DNA of 64,000 nucleotides from Rhytidiadelphus loreus (lineage: Eukaryota; Streptophyta; Bryopsida; Hypnales; Hylocomiaceae): NCBI GenBank assembly GCA_947034895.1, contig OX344765.1, positions 11,723,001 to 11,787,000 of the forward strand, written 5' to 3'. This document shows positions 10,480-21,245 of this stretch, in pieces. Numbering within the stretch: position 1 is the first letter of the stretch; the number at the start of each line of letters is the position of its first letter. A program made the translations under genes and the position numbers. The notes beneath the pieces were generated by a model. The model worked only from the letters and a program-made list of their open reading frames with translations, searched no databases and had not been told where the DNA came from.

Positions 10480-12251
10480 ACAGATCTATTGATTCTTCGT
10501 AGGAGATGGAAATTTTGGCTCTCTTTCGGGACTTTGTGATCGATTTTGATTCATAGGGAGTGCACGTGGCATTGCATGTCGGTAATTCAGTGAGGAGGTT
10601 CGTAGTTCTGGTGCTTCGTGAGGAGTGCATACCATAGCTTTATTACACCGGATTCATCATCACCAAAAGCAAGTATTTGTTTTGAAAACAAGTGCTATGT
10701 CTGATTGGCTACGGTAGTTCATAAGCTTAGCCTTCTTTCAAGTCACAGATTTGGTATCTGATTGTATCCTTTTGTTGTCTACATCTTCTCGTGAACTTGC
10801 ACACATGTTCGTGAAGAATAGACTCCAGAGATGAGATGCTTGTGCCACAAGTACCAGGAAAGAGTGTTCTCGGTAATCGTTATACATACCTGATGTTTGA
10901 ATTGAATCAAATATCGTAAGTATCTAGGCCATGGTTTCCTGCACTGGCTCGGTGAGAATCTGGTTTGGATGGAAGCATTTTGGTGGGGGGATTTGATGTA
11001 CAGTAATATAGAACCTAAGGGTATATAGGTCTTGGTGTCACTCCTCATTTCTCTCAGGCTTTAAGGTGGGATCCTACAATTTACAGCAAAAATCTAGTAA
11101 ATTTTTACTAAAAACACACCTTTTAGGTCATTACTTAAAGGACTATACTACTAGGACTATACTTAAAACATCCCTTTCTCTTGTAGTGAAATGTCTTGCA
11201 ATATACTTGATCAAAGTTTCTAAATCTCTTCCACATATTTTTTCATACAATTCTAGTGCAAGATCCTATGGTTGGATATGTAAAAGATAAAATGTTCAAA
11301 AATTATACTTTTTGCATGAAAAATGGTAGTTTTGTGTATTTTTCAACAAAAAATGACCTTGGGATTTTAGGATTGAAGGACATGGGGGGGATTAATTTCT
11401 TTCAAAAACTCATTAAAGATTGAATATTTGTAATTTTCACACAAAAATGTCAAATATTTGTAACATTGCACATCAATTACAAACTATAACATTTTCAACT
11501 ATAAATTTAATTCTTCAATTGGGCATCATTGGTAGTGCAAAGGGAACAAAGTCCTAAGTCGTTGTTTTTTAAGTAGCACATGAAAATACATTTTTATATA
11601 TTTAGATTATCCCTACATTTTATTAAGGAGTCAAAATTTCTAGGGTGTCCATTGAAGGAAAATCTATAGTAGTGAGATGAATAAATATATATCATATGCT
11701 TTCAACTTTCAAAATTCACAAAATATTACTCAAATGTTAAAGAATTATAAAGCTACTCAAAATAGGTTAATTCCTTAGCGCTTGAATCCTTTCTTGAATT
11801 TTTTCATATTTTTCCTCAATATTCTTTTATAAATTTGTATATTATTTACCTCAAGTTGATCAAATTTATCAAATAGAAAGTTTTTTTTTAAAAAAGTCAA
11901 GAAGGGTTAATTAACATGTCAATTCTTCAATGATGAAAACTCCAATTCCATTGGATACATGCAAGAATAATTACAAGTTGCTTACATGATGTTTATGACT
12001 TCATTCTACAAATGGTTTTGTAATTTCAAGGCAAACCATTTCAAAAATTAACAAAATTAACAATTTTAATTGCAAAATTATAATTCCACTTGGATTTGAT
12101 TTGTGAAACAATCCCACACCTCTTGGAAAAAAATATGTGCCTCCTCCCCTTTCTTCGAGTTTGCCCCAAGATATTAAGATTGCTAGTTTGCCGATGGTAA
12201 TAGGCTTTGTCTACCTTAACCCCTAATGCAAGTAGGAACTTGAATGTGGTC
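10480..12251. other. AT-rich spacer with decayed repeats
   Basis: No gene is seen. The segment 11085-11190 matches 3580-3680, and 11215-11345 (with GCAAGATCCTATGGTT and GATATGTAAAA) matches 44495-44605. Both look like old dispersed repeats without recognisable ends. Confidence 0.5.
11215..11345 (+). repeat. dispersed repeat, also at 44495-44605
   Basis: The two copies share TGCAAGATCCTATGGTT, GATATGTAAAA and AAATGGTAGTTTTG in the same order and orientation, preceded by a related CCACA(C/T)ATT word. A weaker relative starts near 26880. The family is unknown and no ORF is seen. Confidence 0.55.
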
Positions 12252-12610
12252 TAAGGTAGGAGGTCCATAAATCGTCCACCTAAGAGCTGAAACTAAATTC
12301 CAGGGCGAAACTAAATTCCGGGGAGGCAAAGCTTCTTTAAACATTTTTTCAAAAAAAATTCCTTGCAAGAGAAGTGGAACTGGCATCATACCCCCAAGTC
12401 GTTTCATATTTTTTTGAAGCTTGGGTGGAATCAGTTATGAAATTTCAAAGTTGAAATGGCTTAGGGCTCTACAATCGCCCACCTTCTCAAATGTACACTG
12501 TCTGTACACTGCTGAAGGCTAAAAAAAATAAAAAAAATATGTACAACCAATGTACATTTGAGGAGGTGCCCGATCTGAGAGGCTCTGCACACTTTCAGAA
12601 CCTCCTACCA
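12252..12610 (-). mobile_element. MITE, GGTAGGAGGTC-end family, copy 2 (inverted)
   Basis: The ends are AAGGTAGGAGGTCC on the left and, in reverse complement, GGTAGGAGGTTC on the right. Internally CTCAAATGTACAC at 12487 is answered by TGTACATTTGAGGAGG at 12551, forming a stem around a poly-A/T loop. Read on the minus strand it aligns with 82-397 from end to end. Confidence 0.65.
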
Positions 12611-12848
12611 GGGGGTTCTTCATTGCATCCAGTTTGTTATGTCAGCTTCCCAACCTGCATTGGGGGTTCAATATCTCTTCAGATCACTGGCAACTTCAAT
12701 TTTGAGAATTCGAAAAAGAAGCCAGAGACTGCAGGCAGGGCAGGACCAGAAAAAAAAATAGCGCTTTTTTCTTGGGGGGAGGGGAGTACCTTCCTTTTGG
12801 GCAGGTAAGTTAAGGTAGTTAGGGGCAGCAACGAGACCCCCTAAAAAA

Positions 12849-13079
12849 GATCAGGGTGGATTGACCCCCTCGCTCGGCCTTACCGGGGGTGCAAGTAAAA
12901 AAAATGCCCCCTATTTTGGGCCATTCTAGGGTATACTCTTAACTTCACCTATAGTAGCTAATTCGGGGTCTCTAATCGCAAAAATGAATTCAAAATTTGC
13001 AAAAAAATTCATGTGCATAAAATAAATAATTCCGGGGTTTGTCCACAGGGGCCAACGAGGGGGTCAATTCTCCTTGGCC
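12849..13079 (+). mobile_element. MULE-like MITE, GGCCAGGGTGAA family, copy A
   Basis: The left end reads GATCAGGGTGGATTGACCCC and the right end GGGGGTCAATTCTCCTTGGCC-like, inverted relative to each other. The body has the family words GTCTCTAATCGCAAAAATG and AATTCCGGGGTTTG. It is followed after CTAAAAAA by copy B in the opposite orientation. Confidence 0.6.
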
Positions 13080-13087
13080 CTAAAAAA

Positions 13088-13326
13088 GGCCAGGGTGAAC
13101 TAACCCCCTCGCTTGTCCCCGAAGGAAAACCCTGAATTTTTATATATTTCCCACGCATGATCAAATTTTCAATTTTTGAATTCATATTTGCAATCAGAGG
13201 CCCCAAATTAGGTAGGAGAGATGTAGAGCATACATTTTCTGGGCACAAAAAATAGGGGGGCTCTTTTTTACTTGCACCCCCTGGACTGACTTGAGGGGGA
13301 CGAGCGAGGGTCAATTCACCATAACC
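13088..13326 (-). mobile_element. MULE-like MITE, GGCCAGGGTGAA family, copy B (inverted)
   Basis: It begins GGCCAGGGTGAACTAACCCC and ends CGAGGGTCAATTCACC. Internal words (TTGCAATCAGAGGCCCC) are reverse complements of those in copy A. Its ends are extended by CCCTAAAAAA on the left and TTTTTTAGGG on the right. Confidence 0.6.
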
Positions 13327-13335
13327 TTTTTTAGG

Positions 13336-13475
13336 GGCCAGGGTGAATTGAACCCCTCGTTGCCCCGTTTTACTCCTGGGGAAAACACTTTAGAATTTTT
13401 TATTTTCAATAAGATGATAAAATTTGCAAATTCTGAATTCAAATTTGCAATCAATGGCCCCTAATTACCTAGGTT
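13336..13475 (-). mobile_element. MULE-like MITE, half copy C
   Basis: Only one terminus (GGCCAGGGTGAATTGAACCC) and about half the body (TTTGCAATCAATGGCCCC) are present; then unrelated sequence begins. This is a truncated member of the same family. Confidence 0.5.
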
Positions 13476-14155
13476 TTCCTTTGCGGCCCGAGACCCACCC
13501 CCCACCCCAAAAAAAAGAAAGCCCGTGAGAGCATATTGAACCTGACAACTGAAGGAAGGCATTCGTCAGATGGTGGACGGGACGGGAACAGACTGACTGA
13601 CCCCGCACACCCACCAACTCAAGAGGAGCATTTTTGGGGCTGGCCTGAGTGTCCGTGGGATGAGGACGACTCGGTGGATGAAATCCATCCATCCATCCAT
13701 GAAGCTACTGTAGTACTGTAGTACTACTACAACTGAAGATAGGACAAGATGGACGGACGGACATGTGCCAGGAAAACTCTCCGTCCGTCCGTCCGTCCGT
13801 CTCTGTTCTCTGTCTCTGTCTCCACCTGGAATCATGTGGACCAAGATTGGAGGTGAAGATCTCGAGAACTCCGCCAGAGTCTGATGACTGCTTGGGTAAT
13901 GGGTACAGAAGGACAGGTGCAGTCGGTAGTACCATTCGGTTCGGTTCGGTTCGGTAGTCGACTATCTTACAGAAGGTCCGATCTCGGACAGCAGCAGCAG
14001 TATAATAAGCTTATGTGTTTGGACCGATCTCCGACAGCAGGATGTGTTTGGACTTTGGGACCCAACCCAACCCTATCCTATCAAACAATGACGGAGGCAC
14101 AACCGACTGAAGGCAGGACGAAGTAAGTTACAGTAGGTGAAAACTCAGATTCTCC
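13476..14155. repeat. simple-repeat-rich block
   Basis: Short tandem runs are packed together: (CATC)n at 13684, ACTGTAGTACTGTAGTACTACTAC near 13708, (GGAC)n at 13750, (CCGT)n at 13782, (GGTTC)n at 13937 and CAGCAGCAG at 13990. GATCTCGGACAGCAG and GATCTCCGACAGCAG repeat at 13980 and 14026. ORFs crossing it are products of the short repeats and I do not count them as genes. Confidence 0.6.
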
Positions 14156-14345
14156 AGGGGTAAAAGTATAACATCTTTGCCCCTGTATTTTGTGTTGTGT
14201 GCAAGAGGGTATGTTCTTGACCTCTCCTAGTTAAATTTGGGGTCTCTGATTGCAAATATGAATTCCAAAATTTTCAAATTTGTTATGTGTAAATTTCTTT
14301 TCAAATTCTTGCGTTCTCCCCGGGGTTAAATTCCTGCCTATTTTC
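14156..14345 (+). mobile_element. MULE-like MITE, half copy D
   Basis: The central words of the family (GACCTCTCCTAGTTAAATTTG and GTCTCTGATTGCAAATATGAA) are present without recognisable termini. This is probably the remnant of a copy broken before copy E inserted next to it. Confidence 0.4.
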
Positions 14346-14372
14346 ACCCTCTAGTTGTACTTTGTGGGGGAT

Positions 14373-14596
14373 GTGCAGGGAGAATTGACCCCCTCGTTGC
14401 CCCGGTCAACGTTGGTTTGAAAAAAAGTCCCCTATGTTATGCCAATTGTTTGGTAATTCTTGCATCTCCCAAGAGTAATTTGGGGCCTCTGATTGCAAAT
14501 ATGAATTCAGAATTTCAAAAAAAAATTAAGCCTTGCAAATAAAAAATTCCAGGGTTTGCCGTGGAGGGGCAATGAGGGGGTCAATTCACCCTGGCC
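14373..14596 (+). mobile_element. MULE-like MITE, GGCCAGGGTGAA family, copy E
   Basis: It starts GTGCAGGGAGAATTGACCCC and ends GTCAATTCACCCTGGCC. The flank TTGTGGGGGAT (14362-14372) matches TTGTGGGAT (14597-14605) apart from two extra G, consistent with a 9-bp target duplication as made by Mutator-like transposases. No ORF is present. Confidence 0.65.
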
Positions 14597-14999
14597 TTGT
14601 GGGATGGGTTTAGCGTCCTGCAGACATGAGTGGGATTGCTGGAAGGTCGGAAGATCGGAACACCCGAGTTGGGACAAACTGAAGCAAGCAAGTTAAGTTA
14701 TTAGACCTCTGTATGTAGTCTGTGTTCCCATGCTGTGGACGGCGCAAAAGAAACCGAGTGATGATCAATCACTCTATCAGAGCACGGAACTCCATGACAT
14801 CAAGGGGAGTTAAAACCAGCCTGGGATAGGACAGGCAGAACACCGAGTGGCCGGTTTGGGTGGCCCTGTTGCCAGATTTTTTTATTTCTTCCCATACAAA
14901 GACAAATGTGAGAAATGATGAGAGCAACTGAATTTTATTTTATTTTATTTTTTGATAAAGTATGAATCTGTTCTAAATTTTTGAAGTGTGTAAAATCAA

Positions 15000-15290
15000 C
15001 AAAAAAAAGGTACCCGTAATGGTCGTCTTATTCACCTAAAGCAATCACAATATTTTGCCTAATGTGGCCACTATCACGACATGAAAGAATTAAAAAAATA
15101 CACTTCTTGTGATGAATTTACACTAAAGGGTAGAAGTTCTTGAAGTAGTCACCAATAACTCCATCATCATCATCACCCAAGGCATCGATTTTGTAATCTC
15201 ATTTATTAGAAAAAGTTTGCTAAGGATTGATGTAAGACTCTAACAAGGTCATTCTCTAGGTGCTTGTCATGAGTGGTTTGTCTATCAAAG
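15000..15290 (-). repeat. inverted repeat arm, partner at 18040-18345
   Basis: Read in reverse complement, this arm has GTCTTACATCAATC, AAACTTTTTCTAATAAATGA, AATGCCTTGG-like, GTGACTACTTCAAGAAC and ATTAGG then AATATTGT in the same order as 18040-18345. The arms are about 3 kb apart. They may mark the borders of an old element or be two independent insertions. Confidence 0.55.
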
Positions 15291-16514
15291 GTTGGTTTAC
15301 TTTATATAGGTTGCTACACCTTCTTCTTCCCATTCTCAATCTTCAAAGAACAAGGACTTGGCACTCTCTCCTTGAATTGTGGTTTAGGGTCCATTCTCTA
15401 AAGATGGAGAAGGCCTTTTTCTACTTTTCTTTTGGAGATGAAGAATGGTGTGAAGAAGTTTCTTCATTGATTTCTCTCCATTTTCCATTCTCCAATCTCA
15501 AAAAGAGGGTACAACTTCTTTATGGAGAAGGATTCATATTGACTCTTCTTACCACTGCCTACCTTTTCATTCTTGGAGAAGGCATGACAATCCCAAATAT
15601 TATTTACTAGGGCTAAATGTTCCTAGAAATTGATACTAAGAAATAGAAGATTGTCTCATTGGGCCAAATGTTGAAAATTCAACCAATAATCCAAGCCTCT
15701 AGATCTATGGGAGGAAGTGGGTGGTGGACACAACTTAACTCTTAATCCTTTAAGTCCCATGCAACCACAAATTGATTTCTAGATCTATAGAAAGTGAGAA
15801 AAACAAAAATAACTCGTGATTTGAGTTGATTGCTTTGTATGAATCATGAAAGCAATGTCTATCAAATCCAAAAGTTTTTTGAGTGAATCTTTTGTAAGGT
15901 TACTAATGCATCAAGCAAGTATTTCCACATTTTTGTATATTTATGTACGCAAAGTTGTATACACAATCAAGAAACTCAAAATTCTTCGAACACCAGAGGT
16001 GAATTGTCCTAATTTTTTGCACACCCATTGTCTATCATTCATTCTCCAATTTGATATGGTTACCTATTTTACTTTAATTCCTCTATCTTCAATAATCCCA
16101 CATCTACTAAAGATTTTATTTATAATTTTGTTCTGACCAAAACATCTTTGGGACTTAAGAAATTAAACAACATGCTAAGCCCCTCAATCTTGGTTTTGAG
16201 ATAATTATTGACAAAAAGTGTCTTTTGAATTTTTTGGGAATGTTTCAACTTATTAGACCCACTTCAATTATAGTGTATAGCTTGCTAAGCATTGTATTTA
16301 GGTTGCAAAGTCAAAGTGCTATTCACTATTTACTTTGTATTCCTTAACTGAAGAAACTTTGGACAAGCAACAAGATCCACACCCTCCTTCAAAGAGATTT
16401 TTTATTTCCTTTGGATTGCCTTCGAAGCAAGTGAATGTCAATTAAGGATTACGGTAAGCACGTCTAAAACCAACCCAAATAAATAGTTCAACGAGGTTTC
16501 CTTCATTATATTGA

Positions 16515-16690
16515 AATTTTTTGTGGGGTCTTGTTGGTAGTCAAAAGTGGATTTTAGGTTATCTTGGAATGCATTTTTGGACACCATTTGAATAAACTAT
16601 TAATTTTTATAGTACTAAAAATAGATATTTCTAAAATCAACCCTGGCCTCTCATGAATAGTGGAAGTACATTCTAGGCAAGAATTTATAG
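16515..16690 (+). repeat. dispersed repeat, related to 59545-59705
   Basis: Shared in order are GTTGGTAGTCAAAA/GTTGTTAGTCAAAA, ATTTTAG, AATGCATTT, CACCAT then TGAAT and CTCTCATGAATAGTGG. The 59.5-kb copy continues into sequence that matches 49990-50180. All are degenerate with no ORF. Confidence 0.5.
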
Positions 16691-18039
16691 GAGACAGTTT
16701 TAGGAAGGGCTTAGTTAAATTAGATGTAGCTTCTTAAAAAGATACAAATAGGGCGTTTGACTTTAGGATTGGAAAAAAGAAGAGTGATAGTCAAATCTTT
16801 TGAAATGAAGCAACATTGTATTGTAAGATTTTTGAATACTTGAAATCTAATAACACCCAAACTTCATTGTTGAGTAATGTTGTATTAGTCCTTGAGTGAA
16901 GGGTTTCCTTGAGCAAATCTAATATAACTTTGTGAATTTTGATTGGAATCATGAAGCTATTTATATGTTGAAAATTCCACCAATAAATCAAGCCTTTGGA
17001 AGAACTTGACCTTCCGAAGTTGATACCATTAGTAAGACTTGATTAATGAGGAAGTTAGACTATCCACTCAAAAAAATACACAAGGATAGTGGGGGATATA
17101 TTTGGATATTCCTCTATAAATTTTGTTCATAATTTTTAAGTGAAACCTTGAAATCACTATTAGATTTTCAAAACTAGAATTTAAGTTTATTTTCTACATG
17201 TTTTTAGCTCATTAAATTAAAAAAATTACCATGCTTAATTGAGCTTTGAAAATTTGTTAAGTTTTCAATTATTGCCTTTTAACATATCTTATATGATTGA
17301 ACTGTTGTGCCTCTCCATTCTTACGTAATGTCTTACCTTCTTCTTATATTCAATATATTGATTGCCTTCAGAATTATAATTGAATAATAGATTTTTTACA
17401 TATCATTCAATTATGTTCAAAGTATCATTGGTTGAATCAGACAATAGGTTTGAGAAAGAAGAACATTGATAGTCTTACTATAGGTCAATTCATTTTTAAT
17501 TCTCTTTAAGAGATTTGAATTAGGTAACACTTGAGCTTCATTGTTAAATATTGTTATATTAGTCATCAAATATAGGGATTTTATCCATTCAAAATTAAAA
17601 AATATTTTACAAATGTATCTGTTTTCTATTACATATCCTATCTTGGTATCTTATGAATTATACCTCATTGGCTAGGTATATAAGAAAAAACCACCTTCAA
17701 CTTCCTCACATTCACTATAAGGTAGATATCCCTAAAGCAACACTTTTTACTATTATGCCTAGTTACTATTATTATATTGGTCAAATCTTCATATTTTATT
17801 GTTTGTAAGTGAAAGGAAGTTCTAACACACCAAAGAACACAACATTTGGATATAATATGCAAAAGTTATGAAGGTTCAAAGTCTTTTTTGGTAGATGTTC
17901 AAAAATCGTTTCTTCCACAATGGTTCATATTAATTTTGGAGATGTACATAGAGTGATGATGTTGGTTCTTGGTAGGGTGCAATTTTGGGTGTATCCACCT
18001 TAAGATAAATTAGCCTATGACATACAAACTATCTAATGT

Positions 18040-18345
18040 AAACATCTAGGAAATGACCCATTCTAGTCTTACATCAAGCCATGACAAACTTTTTCTAATA
18101 AATGAGATTAGGACTTCATTGAATTGGTTAGTGGCCATAATCAATGCCTTGGTTGATGGTGGTGGAGTTAATAGCGACTACTTTAGGAACTTTTACCTTT
18201 TTAATGTACATTCCTCTCAAGAAGTGATTTTTTTATTCCTTCATATTGTGTCCATGTTAGGAAATTTTGTGTCCATATTAGGAAATATTGTAACTACTTT
18301 AGGTGGTAAGAAGACCATCATGGATATACTTTTGGGTGGTTTTGG
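18040..18345 (+). repeat. inverted repeat arm, partner at 15000-15290
   Basis: See 15000-15290. This arm is partly open (18053-18355, 100 codons) but the translation is not recognisable and the partner copy is broken. Confidence 0.55.
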
Positions 18346-19129
18346 GGTAGTCTAAAGATTGACTACTTCACCAAAGAAGTTACCTCATGACTTATTGCTT
18401 ATCCATATGGAGGCACATGCAATTCTCTAAACCCAAGCCATGAACTAGTGCACCAACCCATGCAATACATATGTTTACTACATTACTACATCTTTCTATA
18501 GTAATTATATGTATTTCTATAGTGTAAAATGTCAAGAAATTAGTAAAGGGTAACCTAATTTCACTATTTAGTATCTGCATTCTACATGTCATAGGTTGGT
18601 TTATCTTAGATGTGACTCTTGTTAATGTAAAACATTTTTTAATTTTATTTTAAAAATGATGTCAATTAAAAGGAAGGAAGAAAATAAGTAGTCTGTTTCT
18701 CTTGGATATTTCAACTTGTGGGGACAAATGCCACTTAAGGTAGCCGACCTCTTTCCGATCACTTGAGCAATTTAGTATATCTATCATATGGGTATGGTGA
18801 GGGGGGAAATTTCCCCATTTATAAAAATAGATTTCAGAGTGATTTCATATTTTTTTACAATTTTTTCCTCAAAAATAAAATGATTATAATTTTTTTTGTG
18901 AAGATTCTGTTCAACCTATTCTTGTTATATAGATCACCCTTTTTCCAACCATAGGCTAATTACAAATGTGACCATGCTTCAATGTAGGTGATAATTGTGG
19001 CTTTCAATGTACATTTTATGATCATTGTATGCTTTCAATGTACACCTCTCCAACATTTGTGCTACATGAGTTGTCACCTAACGACGTGAGTTGTCACCTA
19101 CACCACAATTGATCAGAAACATGGCAACC

Positions 19130-19435
19130 TAAGGTAGTATGCTTTAAAAGCGCCTATGCTCTAAAAGCGATCATGATACAAAGGTACATTTTGCTTTCTT
19201 CAATGTACTAGCAGTGTACATTTTAGGAGGTGGTTGCTTTTAGTAACCACTGAGTTTCAACTTCAAAAATTTGTAACTAATTCCTCAAAAGTCCAAAAAA
19301 CATGAAACAACTTGGGTTAGATGTCCATTCCTTTTTTCTTCCTATGAAAATTTGCTGAAAATTGTTTCAAGGAGTTTCATTTCCTTGAAAAGGCAATCAA
19401 CTCTTAAATGGTCGTTTTATGAGTAGACTACCTTA
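19130..19435 (+). mobile_element. MITE, GGTAGGAGGTC-end family, copy 3
   Basis: The ends are TAAGGTAGTATGC and, in reverse complement, TAAGGTAGTCTAC. The body has GTGTACATTTTAGGAGGTGG, TTTGTAACTAATTCC and ACATGAAACAACTTGGG, corresponding to the body of 82-397. Confidence 0.6.
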
Positions 19436-19436
19436 A

Positions 19437-19816
19437 CCCTTAAACGCTCATAGCAGCCCAAAATGGCCTACTATTTTTGATACCATACAATATGTTTGGT
19501 CTTAATGAAATTCACTATTCAGTTTTTTAGTTGTTCATTAACTGTGTAGTAAGATTAATGTAGTTTCTTGTACCATGGTTTGAGTTGGCCAATTTTGAGT
19601 GGATGGCTCATTCCTTCACTTACTCATTAGGACCTTCATTAAATCAGATCAGCTTTGGAATGTGGGATAAAAACACAAAATTGTAGAATCAATCAATAGT
19701 CAATGGGTGAAAATTTGTGCATTGTAAGGCTTTCAATTCATTCTCTTTATTGCTAGGCATATGGTATTGTACTCCGTAATTCGAAAACAGTATGCTAAGT
19801 GTTGAATGTTTAAGGG
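19437..19816. mobile_element. TTAA-flanked element (piggyBac-like MITE), 380 bp
   Basis: TTAA lies on both sides (19433-19436 and 19817-19820). The ends are CCCTTAAACGCTC and, in reverse complement, CCCTTAAACATTC, matching at 11 of 13 bases. There are no ORFs. The structure fits a non-autonomous element moved by a piggyBac-type transposase. Confidence 0.6.
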
Positions 19817-19864
19817 TTAACTAGCAAAAATGAGTAACTGATCGGAAAGAGGTCGGCTACCTTA

Positions 19865-21245
19865 GGTATGAAGACTCTTTTGTGTCTGGCCGGCTTGTAT
19901 TGTACTTCTAACCCGGCCTTGGCAATAAAATTCTGTTTCATTTGTTTCAATTTGTTTCAAATAAATAAATAAATGAAGACCCGAGTCAGTAATTAATGGA
20001 CAGAAATAAAGATTTCAAATGATTGTATCATTTACTCAATCAAAAGTAATCTCAAAGTAACTTAATCTTGAGTCTTAACCCATTTATAGATCTCATACGG
20101 ATAGTCAGATGAATGCGCTAAGGCCGCTCCTTTTGTAATTATTGGACGTACAGGATTGCAATGCACTGGTGCCATTATTTACGGACGGAGTAATGGTAAT
20201 TTCTGATTTTTTACTTCAAAATAAATATGGGTAAAAAGTCAAAAGTTTAAATCCATCAGTCTGCAGTTGTGATCAGTAAGTTACTGGTTTGTCTACTGTC
20301 ATGTCTACTGTCATGTCTACAGAGGCTCATGCGAATGTACATCCGATATCCGGAACTAGGAGACAAATGTTCCGGGTGTCAACCGAGCGCAGCCATTCAT
20401 GGTGGTGTTCCTCCGAAGAAGGGGCAGATAGGTCGGGGAAAGGCAGCTATCGTTCAATCGACCGTCGGGCTGTTTGAATTTGTAGGACGTTGACACTCGG
20501 GATACAGTACATTGAATCGTGAGGAAATTGCTCGAGTTTTTCCTTTGCGACCGATTTTGGTAGCTATTCAATCTGTGGCGTAGGATCCCTTGGAGCGCGA
20601 GAATCCGGAACTGTTTTGAGCTTCGCAGCGCCAGTTTTGGTCACTTGTGGTAGTCGTCATGGCAGGTGCTTGAAGTGTTCGAAGGAAACGGACGGCTTGT
20701 TGACGTATGAAGTGGATGTAGATGTGCATTGTTCTCGATTTGGATTGCTCGGTGAGTGAGACCTGGCCGGGAAGGGTCAAGAAGTTTTTGGCAACTTGTG
20801 GTAGAAATGGCGGGTGTTTGAAGGGTGTTCAAAAGTTTGTATGGAAAGGACGCTGTGCATGTTTACAAATGAAGCGGAACTAGATTGCATTGTTCTCGGT
20901 TTTGATTTCTCGGTGAGTGGGACTTCGAATTATCAAGAACGATAGGCGTTGAAGAGAAGGCTCTTCGGTTTATTTGTATTGGAGAAAGAGAGTCGGTTTT
21001 GCAGTCGAGATTTGATTTGGATGTCGGTGTTGTTTAGGTTAGTTGAAAAGAGTGAAGATCGTTGCTAAGGAGAAGGAGGTCAGTGTTGTGAGCGATGGCG
21101 CGCACATTTGGAGCGAAGGGAATATGGAAGGGAATAAAGAGGATGCAGATGCTGAGGCAGTAGCAGCTTGACTGTGAAGATTTGCCTAGGAAATGCTTGT
21201 AGAGGGAATTATCATTCTTGCGGCATCGCGGAAGGTTGAGGGACA
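19865..21245. other. upstream region of the BRCT gene
   Basis: At 19885-19975 the sequence TTGGCAATAAAATTCTGTTTC followed by TTTGTTTCAA and AAATAAATAAATAAA resembles the 3' tail of a non-LTR retrotransposon; the rest of such an element is not visible. Near 20288 TGTCTACTGTCA is tandemly repeated. From 20.5 kb onward GC rises, as expected for promoter and 5' UTR. Confidence 0.4.
20629..20935. repeat. two-unit imperfect tandem duplication upstream of the BRCT gene
   Basis: Units start near 20629 and 20785. Shared words are ACTTGTGGTAG, TGGCAGGTG/TGGCGGGTG, GCATTGTTCTCG and CGGTGAGTG. The period is about 155 bases. It ends about 310 bases before the start codon. Confidence 0.65.

Larger units (their letters stand above)
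14607..18735. other. AT-rich decayed repeat region, no gene
   Basis: ORFs of up to 116 codons (15260-15610, 18053-18355) are open but translate to low-complexity, hydrophobic or broken sequence. Several segments are copies of one another: 15670 and 16970 share GTTGAAAATTC then ACCAATAA, 16790-16920 resembles 17450-17580, and 15000-15290 is an inverted copy of 18040-18345. Confidence 0.5.
18736..19864. mobile_element. TIR element with 26-bp perfect inverted ends, containing nested elements
   Basis: The left end at 18736-18761 (TAAGGTAGCCGACCTCTTTC followed by CGATCA) is matched exactly in reverse complement at 19839-19864. The outermost bases are TA, compatible with a Tc1/mariner-type TA target. 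Inside lie a GGTAG-ended MITE (19130-19435) and, immediately after it, a TTAA-flanked element (19437-19816). No transposase is present. Confidence 0.65.

Noticed and set aside
11764..11910. TTAA pair with GGGTTAA at the right
   Set aside because: The left end does not match the right end in reverse complement, so no TTAA element is supported.
13465..14126. Several overlapping ORFs on both strands
   Set aside because: They are produced by tetranucleotide and pentanucleotide repeats that read open in all frames.
15260..15610. 116-codon ORF in the 15-kb repeat region
   Set aside because: Low-complexity translation within decayed repeats, no homology and no start context.
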